A stretch of 35,822 nt of DNA, from positions 21,605 through 57,426 of the forward strand of contig NZ_QXTJ01000024.1 of assembly GCF_003605735.1 (NCBI RefSeq). Direction: 5' to 3'. Positions 7,133-15,258 of this stretch are shown in pieces. The stretch comes from Pseudomonas sp. LS-2 (lineage in GTDB: Bacteria > Pseudomonadota > Gammaproteobacteria > Pseudomonadales > Pseudomonadaceae). Position 1 is the stretch's first letter; each line of letters opens with the position of its first letter. The position numbers and the translations under genes are program-made. The notes beneath the pieces are model-generated. The model saw only the letters and a list, made by a program, of their open reading frames with translations, did not search any database and had not been told where the DNA came from.

Positions 7133-8359
7133 TCAGCAAGGTTGCGCGGCCAGCCTGTTGCTGACGTTACGCCCCAGAACAAGCACCGTCGCAAACCCAC
7201 AGCCCACCAGGGCGGTGGCCAGACTCATCAGCACCGAGGTGCCCAGTTGGTCGACGACCTGCCCGCCGAAGAACGAACCCAGCGCAATGATCACCTGGAA
7301 CAAGGCAACGAACAGGGGCATGCCGCGTTCGACATCCTTGGGCGCTACGACAAACATCCAGATACTGGAGCAGGCCGGAAAGGCGCCGAAGGCGAATCCC
7401 CACAGCGCGATCAGCATCGCCGCGCCCGTCATGCCAGTGGCGAAGTAGGGGAACAACGCGGTGCTGGCGCCGATCATCAGCGCGACCAGCAACAGGGTGT
7501 ACCGCACGCTGCGGTTGGCGGCGAAACCGGCGAAGATATTACCCGCTACGCCGGCCACGCCGTAGAGCAGCAGCAGTGAGCCAATCGTCGGCCCATCGAA
7601 GCCCGAGCTTTGTTTGAAGAAGGGCGCGACGTAGGTGTACGCCGCGAAGTGCGCCAGGCCGATCAACAACACAGCGATCAATCCGACCCGCGCTTGTGGA
7701 TTGAAAAACAGGGCCGGCAAGTCACTGATGCGAATCGCCTTGTCCGGATTGAGCCTGGGCAGCAGGAAAATCTGCGCAAACAGCACCGGCACGCCCACTA
7801 GCGCGGTGACCATAAACGTCATGCGCCAGCCCATCAAACCGCTCAGCCAGGTGCCTACGGGCACGCCCAGCACGGTGGCCAGCGTCACACCGACCATGAT
7901 GATCGAGGTGGCCTGCGCAACGCCCACTCCCTTGGGGGCCAGACGACCACTGAGGGCGATGGCCGTCGCCCAGAAACCGCCGATGCTGACGCCCAGCAGC
8001 ACACGGCCGAACAGCAGCAGATTGAAATCACTGGCGTAGGCCACGACCGAGTTGGCGATGATCATGATCAGCGTCAGGCCGATCAGCAGGTAGCGCCGGT
8101 CCAGGGCGCCGATACCCACGGACAGCAAGGGGGCGGCGAGGGCGGCCATGATGCCGGGCAGAGTGACCATCAAGCCGGCATGGCCCGCGCTGATGCCCAG
8201 GTCGCTGGCGACGTCGTTGAGTACGCCTACCGGGAGAAACTCACTGGTGACCAGGGCGAAGGCACCCACAGCGACCGAGAGAATGGCCAGCCACTGCTGT
8301 TTGACACTTTGTTGGTTATGTTCGGGTACGTCGAGAGGGGGATGGTTGGAGCGTGGCAT
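7133..8359 (-). CDS. MFS transporter, DHA1 family (NepI/AraJ-like efflux)
   Basis: About 408 aa with twelve predicted transmembrane helices in two six-helix halves and a soluble, proline-rich N-terminal 20 residues. Loop motif A of the major facilitator superfamily is modified to the 'GALDRRYLL' form between TM2 and TM3. The sequence 'WLAILSVAVGAFALVTSEFLPVG' is typical of the DHA1 sugar/arabinose/purine-nucleoside efflux group (AraJ, NepI, SotB). It should export a small metabolite by proton antiport. Start: ATG at 8359 has GGAA nine bases upstream; ATG at 8374 is also possible but lacks a site. It diverges from the PaiB-like gene across a 300-base region. Confidence 0.86.
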   Translation of the reverse strand: MPRSNHPPLDVPEHNQQSVKQQWLAILSVAVGAFALVTSEFLPVGVLNDVASDLGISAGHAGLMVTLPGIMAALAAPLLSVGIGALDRRYLLIGLTLIMIIANSVVAYASDFNLLLFGRVLLGVSIGGFWATAIALSGRLAPKGVGVAQATSIIMVGVTLATVLGVPVGTWLSGLMGWRMTFMVTALVGVPVLFAQIFLLPRLNPDKAIRISDLPALFFNPQARVGLIAVLLIGLAHFAAYTYVAPFFKQSSGFDGPTIGSLLLLYGVAGVAGNIFAGFAANRSVRYTLLLVALMIGASTALFPYFATGMTGAAMLIALWGFAFGAFPACSSIWMFVVAPKDVERGMPLFVALFQVIIALGSFFGGQVVDQLGTSVLMSLATALVGCGFATVLVLGRNVSNRLAAQPC

Positions 8360-8660
8360 CGTGCTGGGTTCCATAGCGAGATGTCGTCTGCGCTCAGACG
8401 AAGTGGAGCGGAGGGGAAATGGGGAGCGATTATAAGAACTCGCTCAGGCCAGCCCACAGGCGACCGTTTCGATAGTCATCATCAGTACAATCGATAAGAC
8501 GCCCTGATGGGAGCGTCGGTTCGGGTGGTGTGCCGAAACAGCCGGCTCATCAGAAATGATCGATCTGTATCTATACCAAAGACCCTCCAGGCCACACAAT
8601 CTGGCACACCATAACAGCCAAGCCGGCCATGTCGCCAAGTCTGATAACCCAGGACAGTTC
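8360..8660. promoter_or_regulatory. Divergent intergenic region between efflux transporter and paiB-like gene
   Basis: About 300 bases hold the promoters of both flanking genes. No reading frame here looks coding. Two similar stretches, ATCTGTATCTATACCA near 8564 and ATCTGGCACACCATAA near 8599, form a degenerate direct repeat that might be a regulator site. No clear sigma-70 pair could be assigned with confidence. Confidence 0.3.
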
Positions 8661-9296
8661 ATGTACGTACCCGCCCACTTCAATGAGCCCGATATCGCAG
8701 CCCTCCATGGGCTGATCGACCACAACCCGCTGGGCATCCTCTTTACCCACGGCGCCAGCGGGATGGACGCCAACCACTTGCCGTTCGACCTTGCGCCTGC
8801 CGAAGGTAAATACGGCGTGCTGCATGCGCACGTCGCACGGGCGAACCCGCTCTGGCAGGAGCTTGGGGATGGCGATGAAGTGCTGGTGGTGTTTCGCGCA
8901 GCCGATGCTTACATTTCCCCCAACTGGTACCCGAGCAAACACGAGACCCACAAACAGGTTCCAACGTGGAATTACCGAGTCGTTCACGCCCATGGCCGAA
9001 TCAGAATCCGTGACGACGAGCGATACGTGCGCGGTCTCGTCGCCAGGCTCACCCGCAAGCACGAGTCTTCCCAGCCACTGCCCTGGAAGATGACCGATGG
9101 CCCCAAGGATTACATCGCCGCCATGCTGCAGGCGATTGTGGGGATCGAGATCGAAATCACCGGCATTACCGGCAAGTTCAAGCTGGCGCAGAACAAGGAG
9201 ACCAGAGACATTCGCGGCGCAGGTGAAGCGTTGCTCGCCAACGGCGATACCGAGGTAGGCGAGGCGATGATCGCTGTTGCCGATCAGAAAGCCTGA
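8661..9296 (+). CDS. PaiB-like FMN-binding negative transcriptional regulator
   Basis: A 211-aa protein of the PaiB family (split-barrel, FMN-binding fold). Characteristic stretches are 'MYVPAHFNEPD' at the N terminus, 'DANHLPFDL' in the first third, 'AYISPNWYPSKHE' in the middle and 'VPTWNYRVVHAHG'. PaiB of Bacillus represses sporulation and protease genes, but members in Gram-negatives have no settled role and may be flavin-dependent enzymes. The ATG at 8661 follows CAGGAC at good spacing; the open upstream frame to 8556 has no family similarity. The gene is divergent from an efflux transporter. Confidence 0.86.
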   Translation: MYVPAHFNEPDIAALHGLIDHNPLGILFTHGASGMDANHLPFDLAPAEGKYGVLHAHVARANPLWQELGDGDEVLVVFRAADAYISPNWYPSKHETHKQVPTWNYRVVHAHGRIRIRDDERYVRGLVARLTRKHESSQPLPWKMTDGPKDYIAAMLQAIVGIEIEITGITGKFKLAQNKETRDIRGAGEALLANGDTEVGEAMIAVADQKA

Positions 9297-9356
9297 CGCC
9301 CTGGACTGCCCGGCATTCATCTTTGATACGCCTCGTGAGCCCAGTTTGTGTTTGCC

Positions 9357-9591
9357 TGACCTTGCTGCCGCTTCGCGCCAGATCGCCGACAAGTCGGGCT
9401 CCCACGGCCTCTGGCCAGAATCAAAAGCCTGAATGCGAAAATGCCATGAACCCATATGGCTTGCCGGCGGCGATGAGATCCCGCTGTAGCAGCTTTGCTT
9501 GCGATGTCGGCAGGTGCACTGAACCGCTTCTGCCCGGTGGGCGTGGGAGCCTGGCTTGCCGGCGATCTGGCGCGAAGCGTCAGCAAAATCA
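9357..9591. repeat. MITE-like element with 50-bp inverted ends
   Basis: The stretch 9357-9406 and the reverse complement of 9542-9591 match at 44 of 50 positions by eye. Both contain CTTCGCGCCAGATCGCC and end in GGCTCCCACG, which is the reverse complement of the GTGGGAGC repeat family common in Pseudomonas intergenic DNA. The 135-base interior carries a third degenerate half-copy (CTGTAGCAGCTTTGCTTGCGATG near 9482) and no gene. The element fills most of the space between the PaiB-like gene and the P-loop kinase, so it must overlap the kinase promoter. Confidence 0.75.
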
Positions 9592-9622
9592 GCGAATGCG
9601 GTATTTCACCAGAGGGACAGAC

Positions 9623-10129
9623 ATGCTTATCGTATTCAGCGGCCTGCCGGGCACGGGAAAAACCACCGTCGCCAAGGCGCTCGTCATTGAAACAGGCGCC
9701 TTGTATCTGCGGATCGATACCATCGAGCAAGCGATTCGAAGCTCCGGTGCGCTTGCGCAAGAAGTTGGGCGCAGTGGGTATCTGGTCGCTAACGGGCTTG
9801 CGCTGAGTAATCTTCGTCTGGGCGCTACAGTCATCGTCGATTGTGTCAATCCAGTCATCGAAAGCCGACGGGCCTGGAGCGAAGTCGCCTCGGAAGCAGG
9901 CGCTCGCCTGATCAATGTCGAAGTGATCTGCTCGGATGTCGATGAGCATCGACGCCGGGTGGAAACGCGGCAGGGTGATATCCCGGGCCTGACGCCCCCC
10001 ACGTGGCAATCTGTGCTGGGACATGAATATGAAGCGTGGGCCGAGGCTCGTCTTTGCATTGATACGGCCCTGACTTCACCGGAGCAGGCCGTCTCGATGG
10101 TCACCCGACATCTACTGTCCAGTGAGTGA
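9623..10129 (+). CDS. Small P-loop (AAA_33-type) kinase
   Basis: A 168-aa soluble P-loop protein beginning almost directly with the Walker A motif GLPGTGKTT (7-15). A strand ending in 'TVIVDCVNP' resembles the Walker B of the AAA_33/zeta-toxin/chloramphenicol-phosphotransferase group. The protein is likely a small-molecule kinase; the substrate is unknown. No antitoxin-like partner stands next to it, so a toxin reading is not supported. The ATG at 9623 has GAGGGA seven bases upstream; the long open frame before it lies in repeat DNA. It converges on alaE with 24 bases between the stops. Confidence 0.82.
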   Translation: MLIVFSGLPGTGKTTVAKALVIETGALYLRIDTIEQAIRSSGALAQEVGRSGYLVANGLALSNLRLGATVIVDCVNPVIESRRAWSEVASEAGARLINVEVICSDVDEHRRRVETRQGDIPGLTPPTWQSVLGHEYEAWAEARLCIDTALTSPEQAVSMVTRHLLSSE

Positions 10130-10153
10130 CGTCGGCCAAACCCCGGCAATCAC

Positions 10154-10633
10154 TCAGCCATTCAACGACATCGGTTTATTCCCACCCGCCGGCAAGCCGA
10201 ACAGCTTTCTCACCCCATTGAGAAACGCACCGTAGGGGCGCCCCAGACACAGCATCATCAGGGCGGCGCCGAGAGTGCCGCGCACCAGGCCAGCGCCCGA
10301 TGCACCACTGAACGCGATGATGGCCGCATAGATCGGGACCTGGAAACTGACGAGGGCGATGCTGTCCCACAGCAGCCTGGAAACCCGGCGCTCAGTGGCT
10401 CGTGTCATCAACCAGTCGCGCCACAGACCGTAAGGCCTGGCGACCGGAACCATCAGCGCCGCGCCCAGCAGGCGGGCGTGAAGCACCTGATCCCACGCCA
10501 TCCCGGCGATGAACCGCTCATTGATGATGCCGGTCGTGGTGAAAAACAGGATCAGCGCTGTGGTATCAGCAAAAAATGCTGTGCGCGCCGAAGGCCCCTG
10601 TTCTGGAGGACGCTGCACCGTGCCGCGCCGCAT
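10154..10633 (-). CDS. alaE: L-alanine exporter AlaE
   Basis: About 159 aa, close to the 149 aa of E. coli AlaE (YgaW). Conserved blocks visible are 'FADTTALILFFTTTGIINE' near the N terminus, 'ARPYGLWRDWLM', 'SFQVPIYAAI' and 'GRPYGAFLNGVRKLFGL'. Four transmembrane helices are expected. AlaE exports L-alanine and keeps intracellular alanine and alanyl dipeptides below toxic levels. The start may be ATG at 10633 or GTG at 10636; neither has a clear ribosome binding site, but the stop codon of the preceding small ORF overlaps this point, so translation is probably coupled. Confidence 0.85.
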   Translation of the reverse strand: MRRGTVQRPPEQGPSARTAFFADTTALILFFTTTGIINERFIAGMAWDQVLHARLLGAALMVPVARPYGLWRDWLMTRATERRVSRLLWDSIALVSFQVPIYAAIIAFSGASGAGLVRGTLGAALMMLCLGRPYGAFLNGVRKLFGLPAGGNKPMSLNG

Positions 10634-10836
10634 CACGTCGGATCAGCCCGTGAGTCATCAACCCGCTGTCGCTCGATGCAGTCCAGAACCTCGTGTGCGG
10701 ACCGTGCGGGGTGCACCCGGAGCATCTCCACGATGCTCGACAAACCCGCCGCGTGCCAGTCGAGCTGGCGGATCAGGTCGCCAAGGCGACTGCCGAAAAG
10801 GAAGGACAGACTGTCCGCTGAAGCATGCTGAATCAT
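10633..10836 (-). CDS. Small hypothetical ORF overlapping the alaE start
   Basis: A possible 67-aa protein, unrecognised. It is mainly helical in appearance with a mixed charged/hydrophobic pattern and has no signal peptide or membrane segment. Its TGA stop lies inside the GTGATG that begins alaE, a layout typical of translational coupling. The ATG at 10836 has only a weak upstream purine run. It could be a real partner or a leader ORF of alaE; it could also be chance, since GC-rich DNA leaves many frames open. Confidence 0.4.
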   Translation of the reverse strand: MIQHASADSLSFLFGSRLGDLIRQLDWHAAGLSSIVEMLRVHPARSAHEVLDCIERQRVDDSRADPT

Positions 10837-10910
10837 AGCGACTGACGTCCGCCAGAACCGGGTTGATGTGCTATGCGATTCGCCAGTTTGCGGAAAGTTT
10901 CAATCTGTCA

Positions 10911-11843
10911 TCAGGCCGCGCAAGGGCTGTCCTGGATCACTCGAGACAGGAAACCACGGATCCATTCATGTTGAGGCTTTTCCTGTTTGGCGATGTCCCA
11001 GACCATGAACGATCTGAAGGACGGGACCGGCAGTGGAACCGGGCAGGTGGTCAGGGGCATCTGCTGTGCGAACGCACCGGCGGCGAACGTTGGAATCGTT
11101 GCGATCACATCACTGCTCAGCAAGGTCGTCAGCGCACCGGCAAAGTGCGTGAACGACGCTGTCACCTTGCGGGTGTGGCCGGCTTTCTCGAAAAGGTCGT
11201 CGATGAAGCCACGTCGTCCATCGAAGCAGATGCGCACGTGTTCGCCGGCAAAGTATTCCTCCAGGCTTAGTGACGCCTGATCGCAGGCACCGGGCCGGAA
11301 CAGGCAGGAGTAGGAGGATGAGAAGAGTACCTGTGACGAATAGTTGGTGCTGAAATCCTTCGGCTCGCTGCAGATCACCAGATCCATCGCCGGGTCGTGA
11401 AGGGCGTTTTTCCATAGCGAACTGTTGGTCTGGTGGAAGGCGAACCGCACCCCCAGTCTCTGCCGGGAAACGGCCTCTACAAGCCTCGGCGCAAGGTAAG
11501 CCTCAAGGTCGTCCGACATCGCCAGATTGAACACGTAATGCGAGTCCTGAGGGGAAAAGGCAGTGTCCGTGCCCAGAAGTGCTGACACCGTGGACAGCGC
11601 TTCGGCAATCATCGGCGCGATCTCCAGCGCCTTGCGCGTCGGCTGCATGCCCGCGCTGGTTCTGACGAACAACTCATCGCCGAACTGCTCGCGCAGACGC
11701 TTGAGCGCCGAACTGACCGCGCCCTGGGTGACGTGAAGCACAGCCGAGGCACGTGTCGCGCTGCGCTCGGTCATCAGGCAGTGGAAGGTCAGCAGCAGGT
11801 TCAGGTCGGTGCGAGAGATATTACGTACGTTAATCCGGTTCAT
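10911..11843 (-). CDS. LysR-family transcriptional regulator (NodD-like subgroup)
   Basis: A 310-aa LysR protein. The N-terminal HTH reads 'RTDLNLLLTFHCLMTERSAT' and continues with 'VTQGAVSSALKRLREQFGDELFVRT', a form shared with NodD/LeuO/PA0477-type members. The effector-binding domain follows from about residue 95. The ATG at 11843 follows AGGAA five bases upstream. It is divergent, with an 87-base gap, from the MHS transporter-nitrilase operon, which is its likely target. Its effector could be the transported nitrile or its acid product (inference). Confidence 0.88.
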   Translation of the reverse strand: MNRINVRNISRTDLNLLLTFHCLMTERSATRASAVLHVTQGAVSSALKRLREQFGDELFVRTSAGMQPTRKALEIAPMIAEALSTVSALLGTDTAFSPQDSHYVFNLAMSDDLEAYLAPRLVEAVSRQRLGVRFAFHQTNSSLWKNALHDPAMDLVICSEPKDFSTNYSSQVLFSSSYSCLFRPGACDQASLSLEEYFAGEHVRICFDGRRGFIDDLFEKAGHTRKVTASFTHFAGALTTLLSSDVIATIPTFAAGAFAQQMPLTTCPVPLPVPSFRSFMVWDIAKQEKPQHEWIRGFLSRVIQDSPCAA

Positions 11844-11930
11844 ATTTCCTAATCGTTTGCCATGAGCGCCGAGCGATTTCTAGGATGTCCCCCAAAAGAA
11901 AAACTCGAAACCAATCAAAGGGGCAGTGTT

Positions 11931-13253
11931 ATGAGCGTGGCACACAATTCGATAAGCAAGGGGCGTGCCCCATCGAGGTCAGGGGACCTGGACATTCGCA
12001 AGCGCGCCATTGCCGTGGGGATCGGCAATTTCATGGAGTGGTTCGATTTTGCGATCTATGGCTACTTCGCGGGCGTGATTGGTGCGCTGTTCTTTCCTTC
12101 GACCGCCGCAGGCGTATCACTGTTGTCGTCGCTGGCGGTATTCGCGGTGGGTTTTGTCTCACGGCCTCTGGGCGCCCTGATACTGGGGCCGCTGGGTGAC
12201 CGGCTGGGCCGTCGCGCCGTTTTGATCGTAACGGTGTTCGGGATGGGGATCTGCACCACGATCATCGGTCTGCTTCCTCCCTATAGCGCGATTGGCATCG
12301 CAGCGCCGATTCTGCTGATCGCGCTGCGCTTCATTCAGGGGATGATGGTCGGCGGTGAGTGGTCGAGCGCCGGTATCTACATCGTGGAGAGTGCGCCGAA
12401 CGACCGGCGCGCGACCGCCGCGAGTGTCATCACTGGCACTGCGGGACTGGCTTTTCTGTTCGGCACCTTCACCGCCGCTTTGCTGTCTTCGGGCCTTACG
12501 GACGCGCAACTGACAGCCTGGGGATGGAGGATTCCGTTCGTGATTTCCATCGTCATGACGGGCGTGGCGGTGTTCATCAGACGCAAGCTGGGCGACACGC
12601 CGGTCTACGAAGAACTGGTGAAGCAGCGCGCGTTGATGAAGCTGGCTGCGCCCACGCCTGCCGCCAAACGCAACGCGTTCATCACCACCTACGCATTCTC
12701 GGCGTTGTTCGGGGTGTCGCTCTATTACTTCATCACCTACGCCAATAACCATCTGGTGACTGCGGTCGGACTGCCCAAGAGCAAGGCGCTATGGCTGTGC
12801 AGCATCGCGCTGGTGGTCTACTGCATCGTCAACCCGCTGATCGGGCGCCTGAGTGATGCCATCGGTCGTCGCAAGCTGCTGCTGTTTGCCGCCGCCGGTC
12901 TCACGGTCATGGCGTATCCGATCTTCTGGATGCTCAACAGCGGCGACACGGCGCTGATCGTGACGGCGCTGCTGGTCTTCGGAATCCTGGTCGCCATCAC
13001 GGCGGTAATGGACGTCGTGCTGCTGGTGGAAGTCTTCCCCGCGTCGATCCGCTCCACCGGCGCGGCGCTGGGGCACAACTTGGCGCTGGCGACGCTGGCA
13101 GGCCCGGGCCCCTTCATTGCAGCGGCGCTGATCAAAGCCACCGGCGACCCGAACATTCCCGCCCTGTACCTCATGGCAGTGTCGGCGCTTTGCCTGGTGG
13201 TTTTGCTGGTGATGCTTCCCGAGACCAAAGACAACAACATTTCTCAGTACTAG
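11931..13253 (+). CDS. MFS transporter, metabolite:H+ symporter (MHS/ProP-like)
   Basis: A 440-aa secondary transporter with twelve transmembrane helices. The N-terminal helix carries 'GNFMEWFDFAIYGYFAG', the hallmark of the MHS family, and the TM2-3 loop has 'GPLGDRLGRRAVL', a full MFS motif A. Related proteins import carboxylates, betaines, shikimate, citrate or aromatic acids with protons. The open frame begins at 11862, but the ATG at 11931 is preferred because similarity starts there. The nitrilase follows after nine bases, its ribosome binding site overlapping this stop codon, so the two are one operon. Confidence 0.88.
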   Translation: MSVAHNSISKGRAPSRSGDLDIRKRAIAVGIGNFMEWFDFAIYGYFAGVIGALFFPSTAAGVSLLSSLAVFAVGFVSRPLGALILGPLGDRLGRRAVLIVTVFGMGICTTIIGLLPPYSAIGIAAPILLIALRFIQGMMVGGEWSSAGIYIVESAPNDRRATAASVITGTAGLAFLFGTFTAALLSSGLTDAQLTAWGWRIPFVISIVMTGVAVFIRRKLGDTPVYEELVKQRALMKLAAPTPAAKRNAFITTYAFSALFGVSLYYFITYANNHLVTAVGLPKSKALWLCSIALVVYCIVNPLIGRLSDAIGRRKLLLFAAAGLTVMAYPIFWMLNSGDTALIVTALLVFGILVAITAVMDVVLLVEVFPASIRSTGAALGHNLALATLAGPGPFIAAALIKATGDPNIPALYLMAVSALCLVVLLVMLPETKDNNISQY

Positions 13254-13262
13254 GAGACAACC

Positions 13263-14189
13263 ATGACGCGTGTAGCCGTAATTCAAGCCTCTTCGATTCC
13301 ATTCGCCCCGGTGGCGAGCGTCGACAAAGCCTGTCAGATCCTGCATCGCGTAGCCGGGCAGGGCGCGAAGCTGGCCGTGTTTCCCGAAGCGTTCATTGGC
13401 GGTTACCCAAAAGGTCAGAGCTTCGGCAGTGTGGTCGGCAATCGCAGCGAGACGGGCAGGGACCTCTACCGCGAGTACGTCGAGGGCGCCGTGACGCTCG
13501 ACGGCCCTGAACTCGCGGCGCTCGCCGAGTGTGTCGATGAACTCAACGTCATCGTGGTCATGGGGATAATCGAACGCTCTGGCCGCACCCTGTACTGCAC
13601 CGCGGTCACTTTCGTGCCGGGCCAGGGTATAGCCAACTTCCATCGCAAGCTGATGCCGACCGGCCAAGAGCGAATCATCTGGGGTTTCGGCGATGGTTCG
13701 ACGATCGACGCCATCGCGACGGACATCGGTGTGATCGGCAACGTCATCTGCTGGGAGAACTACATGCCTGCGTTGCGCCAGGCGATGTACGCGCAAGGGG
13801 TGCAGCTCTACTGTGCACCGACCGCAGACGACCGCAAAAGCTGGGGCAGTTCCATGGTGCATATCGCGCTGGAAGGCCGGACCTTCGTGCTCTCGGCGTG
13901 CCAGTCGATCAAGCTCGAAGAGTACCCGCAAAGCTATCGGCAGGCGTTCGGGCTGGATTTCAAACCGGACGAGTACGTCATGCGGGGCGGCAGCATGATC
14001 GTCAGCCCCACGGGTGAGGTCCTCGCCGGCCCCGTCCACGATTGCGAAACCGAACTCTACGCCGATATCGATCTGTCGACCCTGACCCGGTCAAACCTTG
14101 ATTTCGACGTGTGCGGGCACTATTCGCGGCCGGATATCTTTGAGTTGAACGTGAACACCAAAGCGATGAAGTCGGTGAACTTCAACTGA
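13263..14189 (+). CDS. Nitrilase
   Basis: A 308-aa enzyme of the nitrilase branch of the carbon-nitrogen hydrolases, converting a nitrile to the carboxylic acid and ammonia. The full catalytic set is visible: Glu42 (FPEAF), Lys129 (HRKLMPT), the second Glu136 and nucleophile Cys163 (CWENYMP). The CWENYMP form and the 'GGYPKG' motif are typical of true nitrilases rather than amidases. The start ATG at 13263 has AGGAG overlapping the stop of the transporter gene. Coupling to an importer suggests use of an external nitrile, possibly plant-derived; the substrate is not readable from sequence. Confidence 0.9.
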   Translation: MTRVAVIQASSIPFAPVASVDKACQILHRVAGQGAKLAVFPEAFIGGYPKGQSFGSVVGNRSETGRDLYREYVEGAVTLDGPELAALAECVDELNVIVVMGIIERSGRTLYCTAVTFVPGQGIANFHRKLMPTGQERIIWGFGDGSTIDAIATDIGVIGNVICWENYMPALRQAMYAQGVQLYCAPTADDRKSWGSSMVHIALEGRTFVLSACQSIKLEEYPQSYRQAFGLDFKPDEYVMRGGSMIVSPTGEVLAGPVHDCETELYADIDLSTLTRSNLDFDVCGHYSRPDIFELNVNTKAMKSVNFN

Positions 14190-14193
14190 GCAT

Positions 14194-15111
14194 TCAGAAC
14201 CCCAGGCCCTGGTCCTGAAGCAGCCAGTTCACCACCTTTCCCAGTTCGGAATCCGCACTGGGCTCACTGGCGGTCAGCAGGTAAAAACCGGCTTCTGTCG
14301 TCAGGAAAAATCGAGGGTCGAGCGCCCTCACCAGTCCACCTGCGGCCAGGGCGTCAGCGACGAGGATTTCAGGCACCAGCGCAACGCCAAGCCCACGTTC
14401 TGCCGCTTCGATCGCAAGGCTGGTCTGGGAGACCGCTTGATAGGTCGAGCGCGTCTGTACATTGCAGGCGGCGAACCATCGACTCCAGTTGTCATGAGAG
14501 TCTGAGATCAATGGCGCTCCTCGCGCCAGATCGCCCACGGTCTTCCACTGATGGGCATTCTTCAACGCTGGCGAGCAGACGGGAATCACATTGCCCGACC
14601 GCAATGGCCGCGCATGACAGCCGGGAAAGGGAGGCTTGCTCCAGCGAATCGCCATGCTGACCGAGTCAATGCCATGCAAGGGGCGCATGGCGTTGGAGGC
14701 GTCGATCATGACCGACAATCCGGGCTCTGCTTCGCTCAACCGCGCCAGTTTCGGCATCAGCCAGCGACTGGCGAAAGCGCCCGTCGTGCTCAGCGTCAGC
14801 GTACGTGAACCGGGGGAGGAGCGCAGGGCAGTGAGTTCCCGGGTCGCCTCATTGACCAGACCCAGCGCGAGCTGAACCTTGGACAGAAATCCTTCAGCCT
14901 CGGGCAGCAGACGGGTGCCTCGGGGCAGGCGCTTGAACAGTTCCATGTCGAGTTTGTGTTCCATCACCCGGATTTGCTGAGCCACTGCACCGGTCGTGAT
15001 GTGCAGTTCGTCCGCCGCCGCCCGGAAGCTGCCGAGTCTGGCGGTGGCTTCGAACGCGACGAGCTGACCGATCAGCGCGTGCCCCAAGCGTGCCGGGTTT
15101 GGATGTGCCAT
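14194..15111 (-). CDS. LysR-family transcriptional regulator (GcvA-like)
   Basis: A 305-aa LysR protein of the GcvA-like subgroup. The HTH is seen in 'LVAFEATARLGSFRAAADEL' followed by 'TTGAVAQQIRVMEHKLDMELF', and the effector domain from about residue 100 contains 'GLGVALVPEILV', the subgroup's GlgvAlvP motif. The ATG at 15111 is preceded by GAGGCA; the longer frame to 15180 is not supported. It is divergent from the non-canonical SDR gene, with a clean dyad between them at 15155-15169, and convergent with the nitrilase (four bases apart). Confidence 0.87.
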   Translation of the reverse strand: MAHPNPARLGHALIGQLVAFEATARLGSFRAAADELHITTGAVAQQIRVMEHKLDMELFKRLPRGTRLLPEAEGFLSKVQLALGLVNEATRELTALRSSPGSRTLTLSTTGAFASRWLMPKLARLSEAEPGLSVMIDASNAMRPLHGIDSVSMAIRWSKPPFPGCHARPLRSGNVIPVCSPALKNAHQWKTVGDLARGAPLISDSHDNWSRWFAACNVQTRSTYQAVSQTSLAIEAAERGLGVALVPEILVADALAAGGLVRALDPRFFLTTEAGFYLLTASEPSADSELGKVVNWLLQDQGLGF

Positions 15112-15154
15112 CGATGGATTGCCTCGGGTTTTGTACGTCACGAAGGGCCGAGTA

Positions 15155-15169
15155 TGTAGTTTTTCTACA
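15155..15169. promoter_or_regulatory. Candidate LysR operator
   Basis: TGTAG-TTTTT-CTACA is a perfect 15-base interrupted palindrome, 43 bases upstream of the GcvA-like LysR start and 89 bases upstream of the SDR start. The placement in a divergent lysR/target region and the T-rich centre fit a LysR recognition site. Binding is inferred. Confidence 0.5.
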
Positions 15170-15258
15170 GTCTCACGCAAAAAATGATGATTGGTGCAAG
15201 GCCGGTCAGTGGCCTAGATTCAACCCGTTGGCTTTCCGCTCCCAAGAGGATTTTGCAC

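Noticed and set aside
9623..10129. P-loop protein as a zeta-type toxin
   Set aside because: No antitoxin-like neighbour on either side and only general similarity in the Walker regions.
12789..14039. A 416-codon minus-strand frame
   Set aside because: Opposite the MHS transporter and the nitrilase, both with intact motifs; the Asp/His/Arg-rich translation has no likeness to a real protein.
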